Below, in pieces: positions 10,719 to 19,325 of a DNA stretch of 64,000 bases. The position numbers were made by a program, and so were the translations under genes. Source of the stretch: Shewanella colwelliana ATCC 39565 (lineage in GTDB: Bacteria; Pseudomonadota; Gammaproteobacteria; Enterobacterales; Shewanellaceae); NCBI RefSeq assembly GCF_000518705.1, contig NZ_JAEC01000023.1:23132-87131 (forward strand). The letters run 5' to 3'. Below the pieces are notes generated by a model. That model did not search any database. It was given only the letters and a program-made list of their open reading frames with translations, and was not told the origin of the DNA. Position 1 is the stretch's first letter; each line of letters begins with the position of its first letter.

Positions 10719-11411
10719 ATGTCACAACGGGCTCCTATCGTCACCATTGACGGCCCAAGCGGTGCAGGTAAAGGTACCATTAGTCAGTTACTTGCAACTC
10801 GATTAGGGTGGAAACTGCTAGACAGCGGTGCCATATATCGCGTATTAGCGTTAGCCGCGATCCATCACAATGTAGAACTCGACAACGAATCATCATTGGC
10901 CTTATTAGCCGCGCATTTAGATGTGCAATTCATCACGGCTAATGGAAATGGCATTAAAGTTGTTTTAGAAGGCGAAGACGTTTCCCATGACATCCGTAGT
11001 CAAGAATGCTCAAACGCTGCCTCTAAAGTAGCGGCTTTTCCTACGGTTAGAGAAGCATTACTTCGCCGTCAACGCGCGTTTGCAGAAGTGCCAGGGCTTA
11101 TCGCTGATGGTCGTGATATGGGCACAGTGGTATTCCCAACAACGCCAGCTAAACTTTATTTAACGGCGACTGCTGAGGAAAGGGCCCAAAGACGCTATAA
11201 TCAGTTGCAGGACAAGGGCTTCGATGTTAATATCGACCGTCTTTTATCCGAGGTCATCGAACGAGATGAGCGCGATATGAATCGCCCCGTAGCACCTTTA
11301 GTTCCGGCTGAAGACGCACTCGTTATTGATACGACAACGATAGATATTGATGAAGTATTGGCACTTTGCCTTGCACACATCACCAAAAAATTACCTAACG
11401 TTAGTCTGTAA
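10719..11411 (+). CDS. cmk: Cytidylate kinase
   Basis: Phosphorylates CMP and dCMP to the diphosphates. The product is 230 residues. The P-loop GPSGAGKGT spans residues 12-20, and the [11 protein letters not shown] substrate region and the lid-type sequence ERDERDMNR are present. The ATG at 10719 is preceded by TTTGGAG. A TTG four codons upstream is unlikely to be the start. A TATAAT hexamer at 10643-10648 is a plausible -10 element. It is immediately upstream of rpsA, the classic cmk-rpsA-ihfB order. Confidence 0.96.
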   Translation: MSQRAPIVTIDGPSGAGKGTISQLLATRLGWKLLDSGAIYRVLALAAIHHNVELDNESSLALLAAHLDVQFITANGNGIKVVLEGEDVSHDIRSQECSNAASKVAAFPTVREALLRRQRAFAEVPGLIADGRDMGTVVFPTTPAKLYLTATAEERAQRRYNQLQDKGFDVNIDRLLSEVIERDERDMNRPVAPLVPAEDALVIDTTTIDIDEVLALCLAHITKKLPNVSL

Positions 11412-11427
11412 AGGCTAGCGTTTTATC

Positions 11428-11451
11428 ATTTGTCGAATGGATGCGACAAAT
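11428..11451 (+). promoter_or_regulatory. Hairpin in the rpsA leader
   Basis: Perfect 8-bp inverted repeat ATTTGTCG/CGACAAAT with an 8-base loop, 60 bases before rpsA and 17 bases after the cmk stop. There is no T run, so it is more likely part of the S1 mRNA leader than a terminator. In E. coli the rpsA leader is folded and autoregulated by S1; the parallel is inferred. Confidence 0.5.
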
Positions 11452-11510
11452 TATTAATCTGACTCCACGTCCAGGATGGTCCGTGGTTTATTAAAGAAAG
11501 TAACTTAAAC

Positions 11511-13178
11511 ATGACTGAATCTTTTGCTGATCTATTTGAACAATCCCTTGAAACACTTGAGTTCCGTCCAGGTTCTATCGTTCGTGGTACTGTAGTATCA
11601 ATCCAGAACGGTATGGTACTTGTTGACGCAGGTCTGAAGTCTGAAAGCCCAATCCCAGCTGAACAGTTCAAAAACGCTCAAGGCGCTCTTGAAATCGCAG
11701 TTGGTGACCAAGTTGACGTAGCCCTAGACTCTGTTGAAGATGGTTTCGGTGAGACTCAGCTTTCTCGTGAGAAAGCGAAGCGTCACGAAGCTTGGATCGT
11801 TCTAGAAAAAGCGTACGAAGATGCTGAAACTGTAATCGGTATCATCAATGGTAAGGTTAAAGGCGGTTTCACTGTTGAATTAAACGGTATTCGTGCATTC
11901 TTACCAGGTTCTCTAGTTGACGTTCGCCCAGTTCGCGATACTGCTCACCTAGAAAACAAAGAACTAGAATTCAAAGTTATCAAGCTAGACCAGAAGCGTA
12001 ACAACGTTGTTGTTTCTCGTCGTGCTGTTATCGAATCAGAAAGCAGTGCAGAGCGTGATGCTCTTCTTGAAAACCTTCAAGAAGGTCAAGCGGTTAAAGG
12101 TATCGTTAAGAACCTTACTGACTACGGTGCATTCGTAGATCTAGGTGGCGTTGACGGTCTTCTACATATCACAGATATGGCTTGGAAGCGCGTTAAGCAC
12201 CCATCTGAAATCGTAAATGTTGGTGATGAAATCAACGTTAAAGTACTTAAGTATGACCGTGAGCGCACTCGTGTTTCACTAGGTCTTAAGCAACTTGGCG
12301 AAGATCCATGGTTAGAAATCAGCAAGCGCTACCCAGAAAACACTAAGTTGACTGGTCGCGTAACTAACCTAACTGACTACGGTTGTTTCGTTGAAATTGA
12401 AGAAGGCGTAGAAGGTCTAGTACACGTTTCTGAAATGGATTGGACTAACAAGAACATCCACCCATCTAAGGTTGTTAACCTAGGTGATGAAGTTGAAGTT
12501 CTAGTTCTAGACATCGATGAAGAACGTCGTCGTATCTCTCTAGGTCTTAAGCAGTGTAAAGTTAACCCATGGGATGACTTTGCAGAGCGTTTCCAGAAGG
12601 GCGACAAGGTTTCTGGTAAGATCAAGTCAATCACTGACTTCGGTATCTTCATCGGTCTTGACGGCGGCATCGACGGTCTAGTTCACCTTTCTGATATCTC
12701 TTGGAACGGTACTGGCGAAGAAGCTGTATCTGACTATAAGAAAGGCGACGAGATCCATGCAGTTGTTCTTTCTGTTGACCCAGAGCGTGAGCGTATCAGC
12801 CTTGGTGTTAAGCAGACTGAAGATGATCCTTTCAATGCATACCTTGCAGATAAGAAGAAAGGTGCTATCGTAAACGGTACTGTAGTTGCTGTTGACGCGA
12901 AAGGCGTTACTATTGAGCTAGCTGAAACTGTAGAAGGTTACCTACGTGTAGCAGATATCTCACGTGAGCGCATTGAAGACGCGTCTACTGTATACTCAGT
13001 AGGTGACGCTGTTGAATCTAAGTTCATGGGTGTTGATCGCAAGAACCGTACTATCAGCCTATCTATCAAAGCGAAAGATGAAGCTGATGAGAAGGAAGCG
13101 ATGGCTAACTTGAACAAGCAAGATGACGTTGCTATGAGCAGTGCCATGGCTGAAGCGTTCAAAGCAGCTCGTAAGTAA
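11511..13178 (+). CDS. rpsA: 30S ribosomal protein S1
   Basis: Largest small-subunit protein, which captures and unfolds mRNA during initiation. The product is 555 residues with six S1 OB-fold repeats. The central repeats are recognisable by recurring DYG(A/C)FV ... GLVH(V/I)S ... RRISLGLKQ patterns, and the first two are degenerate as in the family. Codon use is biased toward GGT, CGT, GAA and AAC, as expected for a highly expressed gene. A GC hairpin without a T run at 13192-13210 separates it from ihfB. Confidence 0.97.
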   Translation: MTESFADLFEQSLETLEFRPGSIVRGTVVSIQNGMVLVDAGLKSESPIPAEQFKNAQGALEIAVGDQVDVALDSVEDGFGETQLSREKAKRHEAWIVLEKAYEDAETVIGIINGKVKGGFTVELNGIRAFLPGSLVDVRPVRDTAHLENKELEFKVIKLDQKRNNVVVSRRAVIESESSAERDALLENLQEGQAVKGIVKNLTDYGAFVDLGGVDGLLHITDMAWKRVKHPSEIVNVGDEINVKVLKYDRERTRVSLGLKQLGEDPWLEISKRYPENTKLTGRVTNLTDYGCFVEIEEGVEGLVHVSEMDWTNKNIHPSKVVNLGDEVEVLVLDIDEERRRISLGLKQCKVNPWDDFAERFQKGDKVSGKIKSITDFGIFIGLDGGIDGLVHLSDISWNGTGEEAVSDYKKGDEIHAVVLSVDPERERISLGVKQTEDDPFNAYLADKKKGAIVNGTVVAVDAKGVTIELAETVEGYLRVADISRERIEDASTVYSVGDAVESKFMGVDRKNRTISLSIKAKDEADEKEAMANLNKQDDVAMSSAMAEAFKAARK

Positions 13179-13191
13179 ATCGCCTGAAGTT

Positions 13192-13210
13192 CGGGGATGT
13201 TTCATCCCCG
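13192..13210 (+). other. GC hairpin between rpsA and ihfB
   Basis: CGGGGATG-ttt-CATCCCCG, a perfect 8-bp stem with a 3-base loop and no following T run. It is likely an mRNA-stabilising or processing structure in the rpsA-ihfB transcript. Confidence 0.5.
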
Positions 13211-13249
13211 TTAGGTGACTGTGTTTGGCTTGATTATAGAGGGTACAGG

Positions 13250-13537
13250 ATGACTAAATCCGAACTGATCGAAAAACTTGCCACTAGGCAGTCGCAGCTG
13301 TCGGCAAAAGATGTAGAAGGTGCAATCAAAGAGATGTTGGAGCAGATGGCGACAACATTGGAAGGCGGTGATCGTATAGAGATCCGTGGTTTTGGTAGTT
13401 TTTCTCTACATTATCGTGCACCACGTACAGGTCGTAACCCAAAGACTGGCACATCAGTCGAATTGGAAGGCAAGTATGTACCGCACTTTAAGCCTGGCAA
13501 AGAACTGCGTGAGCGCGTTGATGCAATCAACTCGTAA
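13250..13537 (+). CDS. ihfB: Integration host factor beta subunit
   Basis: DNA-bending HU/IHF family protein that pairs with IhfA. The product is 95 residues, the usual length. It starts [14 protein letters not shown]. The DNA-binding arm with the intercalating proline is visible as [22 protein letters not shown] matches the family core. It sits directly downstream of rpsA, as in other gammaproteobacteria, and is followed by a strong terminator. Confidence 0.97.
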   Translation: MTKSELIEKLATRQSQLSAKDVEGAIKEMLEQMATTLEGGDRIEIRGFGSFSLHYRAPRTGRNPKTGTSVELEGKYVPHFKPGKELRERVDAINS

Positions 13538-13551
13538 ATGACATTGTTTTA

Positions 13552-13576
13552 AAAGCCTCCGAAAGGAGGTTTTTTT
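13552..13576 (+). terminator. Rho-independent terminator after ihfB
   Basis: CCTCC-gaaa-GGAGG stem flanked by AAAAG and followed by seven T residues. Confidence 0.88.
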
Positions 13577-13659
13577 ATGTCTAAATTCTAGGTATAGCTA
13601 GCTAGTTAGCTAAAATTCTTAGATAATCAACCAACCACAACGCGTTTATGGAGTGTGAC

Positions 13660-13980
13660 GTGAAGTCATTGATTGCGACCATACTTGTCGCTCTATTTTT
13701 TGTCCTAGCATTGGTCTTTGGTGCTCGCAATGAACAACTGGTAACCATCAGCTATTTTGTTGCACAAGGGGAGTATCGTCTTCCTGTCGTGTTAGGTGTG
13801 GTGTTTCTAGCTGGGTTTCTGGTTAGTTGGATTTTTGCTATGTATCACATTGCAAAGTTAAAGCTGGTACTTCGTCAAGCTAATAAGCGTATAGAGCAAT
13901 TTGAAGCTAAAAATCCAAGTTCGCTGGCCAGTGATAAGAAACAACTAAATGGCCCTGAGACTAAGGAACTAAACGCTTAA
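13660..13980 (+). CDS. lapA: LPS assembly regulator LapA
   Basis: Small inner-membrane protein (106 residues) with two hydrophobic segments, at about residues 2-20 and 42-62, and a coiled C-terminal cytoplasmic tail. It corresponds to E. coli LapA (YciS), which acts with LapB in controlling LpxC turnover and lipopolysaccharide synthesis. I choose GTG at 13660 because GGAG lies 8 bases upstream. An ATG four codons earlier lacks a ribosome binding site. The stop is 2 bases from the lapB start, so the two are coupled. Confidence 0.88.
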   Translation: MKSLIATILVALFFVLALVFGARNEQLVTISYFVAQGEYRLPVVLGVVFLAGFLVSWIFAMYHIAKLKLVLRQANKRIEQFEAKNPSSLASDKKQLNGPETKELNA

Positions 13981-13981
13981 T

Positions 13982-15142
13982 ATGTTAGAGATCCTTTTTC
14001 TGTTACTCCCTATTGCTGCCGGTTATGGTTGGTATATGGGGCGCCGTAGTATACGGCATAAACAGAATAGTAAGAGAAAACAGCTGAGTAGAGATTACTT
14101 TACTGGATTGAATTTTCTTCTCTCTAATGAGTCTGACAAAGCCGTTGATCTGTTTATTTCGATGTTAGATGTCGACGATGACACCATAGACACCCACCTT
14201 TCTCTCGGTTCACTGTTTCGTAAACGCGGTGAAGTCGATCGCTCTATTCGAATTCATCAAAATCTCATCGCCAGACCCAGCTTAACCACAGAGCAACGTG
14301 ATATCGCTATGATGGAGCTAGGTAAAGATTATTTAGCTGCGGGTTTTTATGATCGCGCAGAAGAGATATTTCTTAATCTGGTTCGCCAAGAAGATCACAG
14401 CCAAGAAGCCGAAGATCAACTTATTGCTATTTATCAAGTCACCAAAGATTGGCAAAAAGCCCTCGACATTATCAAATCGCTAAAACGCAAACGTCAGCAA
14501 GCATTAAAGCACCTATCAGCGCATCTATATTGTGAGTTAAGTGATGAGCAGCAAGATATAGAGCAAAAAATTAAATTGCTTAATCAAGCGCTAAAACAGG
14601 ATGGTAAATGCGGCCGTGCACTGCTAAATGCCACCAAACATTATTTGGTTCAGCACCAGACTGAGCGTGCCAAAGAGATGTTACATCGTTTAAAAGAGGC
14701 TGATATTGAGCTATTTCCCGAAGCCTTAGCAATGGCAAAACAAGCTTATGAAGCACAAAGCGACCAACAGGCTTACCGAGAACTATTGCGAGAAGCCATC
14801 GAGCTGGGCGCGGGAGCCAGTGTCGCCATCACACTTGCTCAACATATGATTGAGCAGGGAGAGAAGCAAGATGCTGAAAAGTTGGTGCTAGACGGTCTTT
14901 ATCGTCACCCAACAATGAAAAGTTTTCAACACCTGATGAAGATGCAGATTCAACATGCGGAAGATGGACAAGCGAAAAAAAGCTTAAATATGCTTGCCGA
15001 GCTAGTTGAGCAACAAATTAAATTTCGTCCAAGTTATCGTTGTGTAGAGTGTGGTTTCCCGTCCCACACGCTTTATTGGCATTGTCCCTCCTGTAAAAGC
15101 TGGGGCACAGTAAAGCGAATCAAAGGGTTAGACGGTGAATAG
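13982..15142 (+). CDS. lapB: LPS assembly protein LapB
   Basis: 386-residue membrane-anchored TPR protein corresponding to E. coli LapB (YciM), the adaptor that promotes FtsH-dependent degradation of LpxC. An N-terminal anchor (MLEILFLLLPIAAGYGWYMG) is followed by a run of TPR repeats, for example DTHLSLGSLFRKRGEVDRSI. A C-terminal rubredoxin-like zinc knuckle has two CxxC pairs (CVEC and CPSC). Its position after lapA and before pyrF matches E. coli. Confidence 0.94.
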   Translation: MLEILFLLLPIAAGYGWYMGRRSIRHKQNSKRKQLSRDYFTGLNFLLSNESDKAVDLFISMLDVDDDTIDTHLSLGSLFRKRGEVDRSIRIHQNLIARPSLTTEQRDIAMMELGKDYLAAGFYDRAEEIFLNLVRQEDHSQEAEDQLIAIYQVTKDWQKALDIIKSLKRKRQQALKHLSAHLYCELSDEQQDIEQKIKLLNQALKQDGKCGRALLNATKHYLVQHQTERAKEMLHRLKEADIELFPEALAMAKQAYEAQSDQQAYRELLREAIELGAGASVAITLAQHMIEQGEKQDAEKLVLDGLYRHPTMKSFQHLMKMQIQHAEDGQAKKSLNMLAELVEQQIKFRPSYRCVECGFPSHTLYWHCPSCKSWGTVKRIKGLDGE

Positions 15143-15174
15143 AAAACAATAATGCAAAGCAACAGGAGAGATAA

Positions 15175-15870
15175 ATGAGCGACAAACCGATTATAGTGGC
15201 CTTAGATTATGATAATAAAGCCGAAGCTTTGCAGCTAATTGATAAGTTAGATCCCAACATGTGTCGCTTAAAAGTCGGCAAAGAGATGTTTACCCTATTT
15301 GGCCCTGATTTAGTGAATGAGATCCACAATCGTGGATTCGATCTGTTTCTAGATCTCAAGTTTCATGATATTCCCAATACTGTCGCTAAAGCCGTGACTG
15401 CTGCTGCAGAGTTAGGGGTATGGATGACAAACGTTCACGCCAGTGGCGGACTCGCCATGATGGAAGCGGCGCAAAAAGCACTTGCCCCATACGGAGATAA
15501 AGCGCCACTGCTGATTGCAGTGACCGTATTGACTTCGATGAGTGATGATGACCTCAAACTACTTGGCATCAATGTGCCAGCCGCAGAGCATGTAAAGCGT
15601 TTAGCTTCACTCACTCAGCAAGCGGGTTTGCATGGCATTGTTTGCTCCGCACAAGAAGCAAGCATGCTTAAAGAAACCTTTGGGAAAGAGTTTAAATTGG
15701 TCACTCCCGGCATACGTCCAGCAGGCGCTGATAAAGGGGATCAACATCGAGTGATGACACCTAAAGAGGCATTATTGGCTGGGTCTGATTACTTAGTGAT
15801 TGGTCGACCTATCACTAAAGCTGCCGATCCTTTGGCTGCACTCAAAGCGATTCATGACTCGCTAAAATAG
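15175..15870 (+). CDS. pyrF: Orotidine 5'-phosphate decarboxylase
   Basis: Final enzyme of UMP synthesis. The product is 231 residues. The catalytic D-x-K-x-x-D motif is present as DLKFHD, and the phosphate-binding end VIGRPI is near the C-terminus. The start ATG is preceded by ACAGGAG. It lies 32 bases after lapB, consistent with the conserved lapA-lapB-pyrF cluster. Confidence 0.96.
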   Translation: MSDKPIIVALDYDNKAEALQLIDKLDPNMCRLKVGKEMFTLFGPDLVNEIHNRGFDLFLDLKFHDIPNTVAKAVTAAAELGVWMTNVHASGGLAMMEAAQKALAPYGDKAPLLIAVTVLTSMSDDDLKLLGINVPAAEHVKRLASLTQQAGLHGIVCSAQEASMLKETFGKEFKLVTPGIRPAGADKGDQHRVMTPKEALLAGSDYLVIGRPITKAADPLAALKAIHDSLK

Positions 15871-15934
15871 ATTGACTAAATTTTCAAAGCACTTAGGTTA
15901 GAGCATTAACGCAAATAATACCTATGGAGCTAAC

Positions 15935-16741
15935 ATGTTCGATTACCAAGGAAAAAACGTCGTTGTTGTCGGCGGAACCAGTGGCATCAATTTGGGCATC
16001 GCAATCGCTTTTGCGCAAGCGGGGGCCAATGTAGCCGTTGCTAGCCGCAGCCAAGATAAAGTCAACAATGCGGTGAGCCAGCTACAAGCTGCTAACCCTC
16101 ATGGTAAAACGATAGGTGTTAGTTTTGATGTGCGAGACCTAGCGGCAGTTAAAGCTGGTTTTGCGTATGTGGCAGAGCAATTTGGTCATATCGATATATT
16201 GGTCAGTGGTGCGGCAGGTAATTTCCCAGCCACTGCGGCAAACTTGAGTGAGAACGGCTTCAAGTCGGTGATGGATATCGATTTACTGGGCAGTTTTCAG
16301 GTATTAAAACAAGCTTATCCGTTGCTCACTCGACCTGGCGCGAGCATTATTCAGATCTCAGCACCGCAAGCGTATATCGCAATGCCAATGCAGGCCCATG
16401 TCAGCGCTGCAAAAGCAGGGGTTGATATGTTGACAAAAAGCTTAGCGTTGGAGTGGGGCGTTGAAGGAATAAGAGTTAACTCTTTAGTGCCTGGCCCCAT
16501 TGCCGATACCGAAGGCTTTAATCGATTGGCGCCAAGTGAAGCCCTGCAACAGCGCGTAGCGCAAAGCGTACCGCTCCAGCGCAATGGTCAGTGTCAAGAT
16601 ATTGCCAATGCGGCACTGTTTTTAGCCTCTCCAATGGCGAATTACATTACTGGCACTGTATTACCTGTAGACGGCGGCTGGTCATTAGGTGGCGCAAGTA
16701 TGGCAATGAGTGAACTCGGTAAGTTGGCGCAAATGCGCTAA
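15935..16741 (+). CDS. Short-chain dehydrogenase, 2,4-dienoyl-CoA reductase-like
   Basis: 268-residue SDR with the cofactor motif GGTSGINLGIA near residues 13-23 and NADP-type Arg (ASRSQDK). The usual catalytic YxxxK is not present. The aligned segment reads AHVSAAKAGV, so the Tyr position is His while the Lys remains. 2,4-dienoyl-CoA reductases also lack that Tyr, so a role in oxidising unsaturated fatty acids is a reasonable guess. An acyl-CoA dehydrogenase gene lies 750 bp downstream. The substrate is not proven by sequence. Confidence 0.75.
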   Translation: MFDYQGKNVVVVGGTSGINLGIAIAFAQAGANVAVASRSQDKVNNAVSQLQAANPHGKTIGVSFDVRDLAAVKAGFAYVAEQFGHIDILVSGAAGNFPATAANLSENGFKSVMDIDLLGSFQVLKQAYPLLTRPGASIIQISAPQAYIAMPMQAHVSAAKAGVDMLTKSLALEWGVEGIRVNSLVPGPIADTEGFNRLAPSEALQQRVAQSVPLQRNGQCQDIANAALFLASPMANYITGTVLPVDGGWSLGGASMAMSELGKLAQMR

Positions 16742-16798
16742 ATTTTATTAATAGAAAAGCGATGGGCATAAGTTCCATCACCGAAAGTGAGAAGTACA

Positions 16799-17341
16799 AT
16801 GGCAAACCCATTTCAAGAGCAATTATTAAAAGCGGGCTTAGTGAGTAAGCAAAAGGTTCAAAATGCCAAGACGCAAAAACGTCGTGACCGCAAGGCTAAA
16901 GTTGATGATGGCAGTGCAGCGCTAAAAGCACAGATAGCCGATCAGAAGCGTCAGCAAGCCGAGAAAGATAAAGTACTTAATGAACAGCGTTTTGCCGAGG
17001 CTACAGAAAAAGGCCAGGTAAGAGGGCTTATCACCGAATTTAAACGTCTAGCGATTGCTACACCAAGAGACGCGGAAGTTAAATTTAACTACACCTTGGG
17101 CACTAAAATCTATTCGCTCTATGTCAATGATAAACTACAAAACCAACTGCTTAGTGGCCAACTTGGTATTGTCCGCCACGAAGAGGTTAGCTACCTAGTT
17201 CCCCATAAACTAGCCGAACGGGTACAGCTATTGGTTCCTGATTGGTGTGGCTATTTGTGGCAACAAGATGATAATCAACAAGTGGTTGAAGAGGATGATC
17301 CCTATGCAGACTACGTGATTCCAGACGATCTCATGTGGTAA
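16799..17341 (+). CDS. DUF2058 family protein
   Basis: 180-residue protein resembling E. coli YaiL. The N-terminal half is a very basic, glutamine-rich helical or coiled segment (KTQKRRDRKAKVD, QKRQQAEKDKVLNEQ). The C-terminal half is a small globular domain ending in acidic residues. The function is not established. I choose ATG 16799 (MANPFQEQLLKAGLVSK), the family N-terminus, rather than the upstream in-frame ATG at 16787. A terminator follows directly. Confidence 0.85.
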   Translation: MANPFQEQLLKAGLVSKQKVQNAKTQKRRDRKAKVDDGSAALKAQIADQKRQQAEKDKVLNEQRFAEATEKGQVRGLITEFKRLAIATPRDAEVKFNYTLGTKIYSLYVNDKLQNQLLSGQLGIVRHEEVSYLVPHKLAERVQLLVPDWCGYLWQQDDNQQVVEEDDPYADYVIPDDLMW

Positions 17342-17352
17342 TGAGTATTTAT

Positions 17353-17379
17353 AAGCCCTGCACCTAGCGGGGCTTTTTT
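17353..17379 (+). terminator. Rho-independent terminator
   Basis: AAGCCC ... GGGGCTT stem followed by a T run, 12 bases after the DUF2058 gene. Confidence 0.85.
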
Positions 17380-17449
17380 ATATCAGGCTGCAAGCCAAAT
17401 CACGATAATCTAAGACAAAAGACTTTATTCTAATGACTATCTAGGTTAA

Positions 17450-17469
17450 ATTAAAACAACCGTTTTAAT
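17450..17469. promoter_or_regulatory. Perfect palindrome upstream of the acyl-CoA dehydrogenase
   Basis: ATTAAAAC-AACC-GTTTTAAT is an exact 20-bp inverted repeat 21 bases before the start codon. The AAAC-N4-GTTT core is of the type bound by TetR-family fatty-acid regulators such as PsrA, so it is a probable operator. The regulator assignment is inference. Confidence 0.6.
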
Positions 17470-17490
17470 CCTACGTTTGAGAGTCAATAA

Positions 17491-19248
17491 ATGAACCCTT
17501 ACCAAGCGCCATTGGCCGACATGAAATTCCTGTTAGAAAGGGTGTTTGATGCACCGACAACCTGGGAAAGTATCCCTGCGTTAGCTGAAGCTGTTGATAT
17601 GGACACCGCTGCAGCTATCATGGATGAAGCCAACAAAATTGCCCGGGATCTTATTCATCCTATTAACCGCAATGGCGATGAACAAGGCGTTCGTCATCAA
17701 GGTGATAAAGTGATCACACCTGACGGCTACAAAGCGGTATATGACCAATATGCCGAAGGTGGTTGGGTAGGGTTATGTGGCGATCCTGAACTCGGTGGCA
17801 TGGGTATGCCTAAAATGCTGGGTGTCTTAGTCGACGAAATGGCTTACAGCGCTTGTAACGCTTTTACCCTTTATGGTTCATTAACGGCTGGCGCAGCATT
17901 GTGTATTAATGCCCATGGTACTGACGCGCTTAAACAAAAGTATTTACCTAATCTTTATAGTGGCCAATGGGCTGGTGCGATGGACATGACCGAGCCGCAA
18001 GCGGGTTCGGATCTGCGTAACATACGCACCAAAGCCGTCCCTCAAGAGGATGGCAGCTATCTTATTAGTGGCAGCAAAATTTTTATCACAGGTGGTGACC
18101 ACGATTTAACTGAGAACGTTATTCATTTGGTCCTTGCAAAATTGCCAGACTCAAACGGCATATCCTTATTTTTAGTCCCTAAAATTAACGTCGATGATAA
18201 CGGTGAACTCGCTGAAACCAACGGCGTTACAGTCGGTTCTATTGAGCACAAAATGGGACTAAAAGGTTCTGCCACTTGTGTGATGAATTTTGACGATGCA
18301 AAGGGCTATCTTATCGGCAAGCCTAATCGTGGTTTAGTCTGCATGTTTACTATGATGAACTATGAGCGTTTGGCTATCGGTATTCAGGGGCTAGGCACAT
18401 CACAAGCGGCTTACCAGATGGCTGCAGACTATGCCAAAGAGCGTACCCAAGGTGTTGCCGCAGGCGGTTCACCTACTGGGGCCTTGAGCGATCCTATCTT
18501 GGTACACGGTGATGTTAGACGCATGCTGCTAAATATTCGCTGTTATACCGAAGCTGGCAGAGCACTCTCGGTATACACAGGGCAACAGCTTGACCTCGCC
18601 AAGTATGGTGACGGTGAGGTTAAATCCAAAGCAAGTCGTTATGTTGGATTGCTCACTCCCGTTGCAAAAGCATTTTTGAGTGACCGCGGTCTCGATGCTG
18701 CGATTATGGCGCAGCAAGTGTTTGGTGGCCATGGTTATATCCGTGAAACGGGTATTGAGCAACTCGTACGGGATACACGTATTGCCCAGATTTATGAAGG
18801 AACTAACGGTATTCAGGCCATCGACTTCCTAGGTCGAAAGACGACAGGTGACAATGTGGCTGCATTGACAGAGTTTGTCACTGAACATCAGCATACGTTG
18901 GCAACATTAGAATCTATTTCTGATGAGCAAAAGGCACAGATTTCATCGAGGTTCGAAGCGCTCCTCCGCGTTGCTAATAGCGTCAATGATAATAAGTTAG
19001 CCCAGCCAGCGCTTATCAATGCTTGTGCGGTCGATTTCCTCGATGCCTTTGGTCACTTAGTCTATGGTTACTTCTGGTTATTAATGGCCGATCGTGCCAG
19101 CAATCATGAAGATGCACAGTTCGCCGCAACTAAGCAGCATCTTGCTCAGTTCTACTTAGCTAAGCTACTACCTAAAGTCGATTACCATCTGGCACAGGTA
19201 TCGGCAGGCGATGCGACTATCATGACGATGGGTGAGTCGCTTTTTTAA
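17491..19248 (+). CDS. Acyl-CoA dehydrogenase
   Basis: 585-residue FAD enzyme of fatty-acid beta-oxidation. It belongs to the long acyl-CoA dehydrogenase subfamily, with an extra N-terminal segment (MNPYQAPLADMKFLLE) and a C-terminal extension beyond the classic 400-residue core. Flavin- and substrate-contact motifs are visible: MTEPQAGSDL, GSKIFITGG, MNYERLAIG and QVFGGHGYIRE followed by RIAQIYEGTNGIQ. A palindromic operator candidate sits just upstream, and a strong terminator follows. It is probably co-regulated with other fatty-acid genes. Confidence 0.9.
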   Translation: MNPYQAPLADMKFLLERVFDAPTTWESIPALAEAVDMDTAAAIMDEANKIARDLIHPINRNGDEQGVRHQGDKVITPDGYKAVYDQYAEGGWVGLCGDPELGGMGMPKMLGVLVDEMAYSACNAFTLYGSLTAGAALCINAHGTDALKQKYLPNLYSGQWAGAMDMTEPQAGSDLRNIRTKAVPQEDGSYLISGSKIFITGGDHDLTENVIHLVLAKLPDSNGISLFLVPKINVDDNGELAETNGVTVGSIEHKMGLKGSATCVMNFDDAKGYLIGKPNRGLVCMFTMMNYERLAIGIQGLGTSQAAYQMAADYAKERTQGVAAGGSPTGALSDPILVHGDVRRMLLNIRCYTEAGRALSVYTGQQLDLAKYGDGEVKSKASRYVGLLTPVAKAFLSDRGLDAAIMAQQVFGGHGYIRETGIEQLVRDTRIAQIYEGTNGIQAIDFLGRKTTGDNVAALTEFVTEHQHTLATLESISDEQKAQISSRFEALLRVANSVNDNKLAQPALINACAVDFLDAFGHLVYGYFWLLMADRASNHEDAQFAATKQHLAQFYLAKLLPKVDYHLAQVSAGDATIMTMGESLF

Positions 19249-19263
19249 GTGAACACTGCAGAA

Positions 19264-19300
19264 AAAAAGCCCAGAATGAGCATTTCATTCTGGGCTTTTT
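19264..19300. terminator. Bidirectional terminator
   Basis: AAAAAGCCCAGAATGA ... TTCATTCTGGGCTTTTT is a long perfect stem flanked by A and T runs between convergent acyl-CoA dehydrogenase and dacB. Confidence 0.92.
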
Positions 19301-19325
19301 GTTACATGAATCCTATTTAGCAGAT

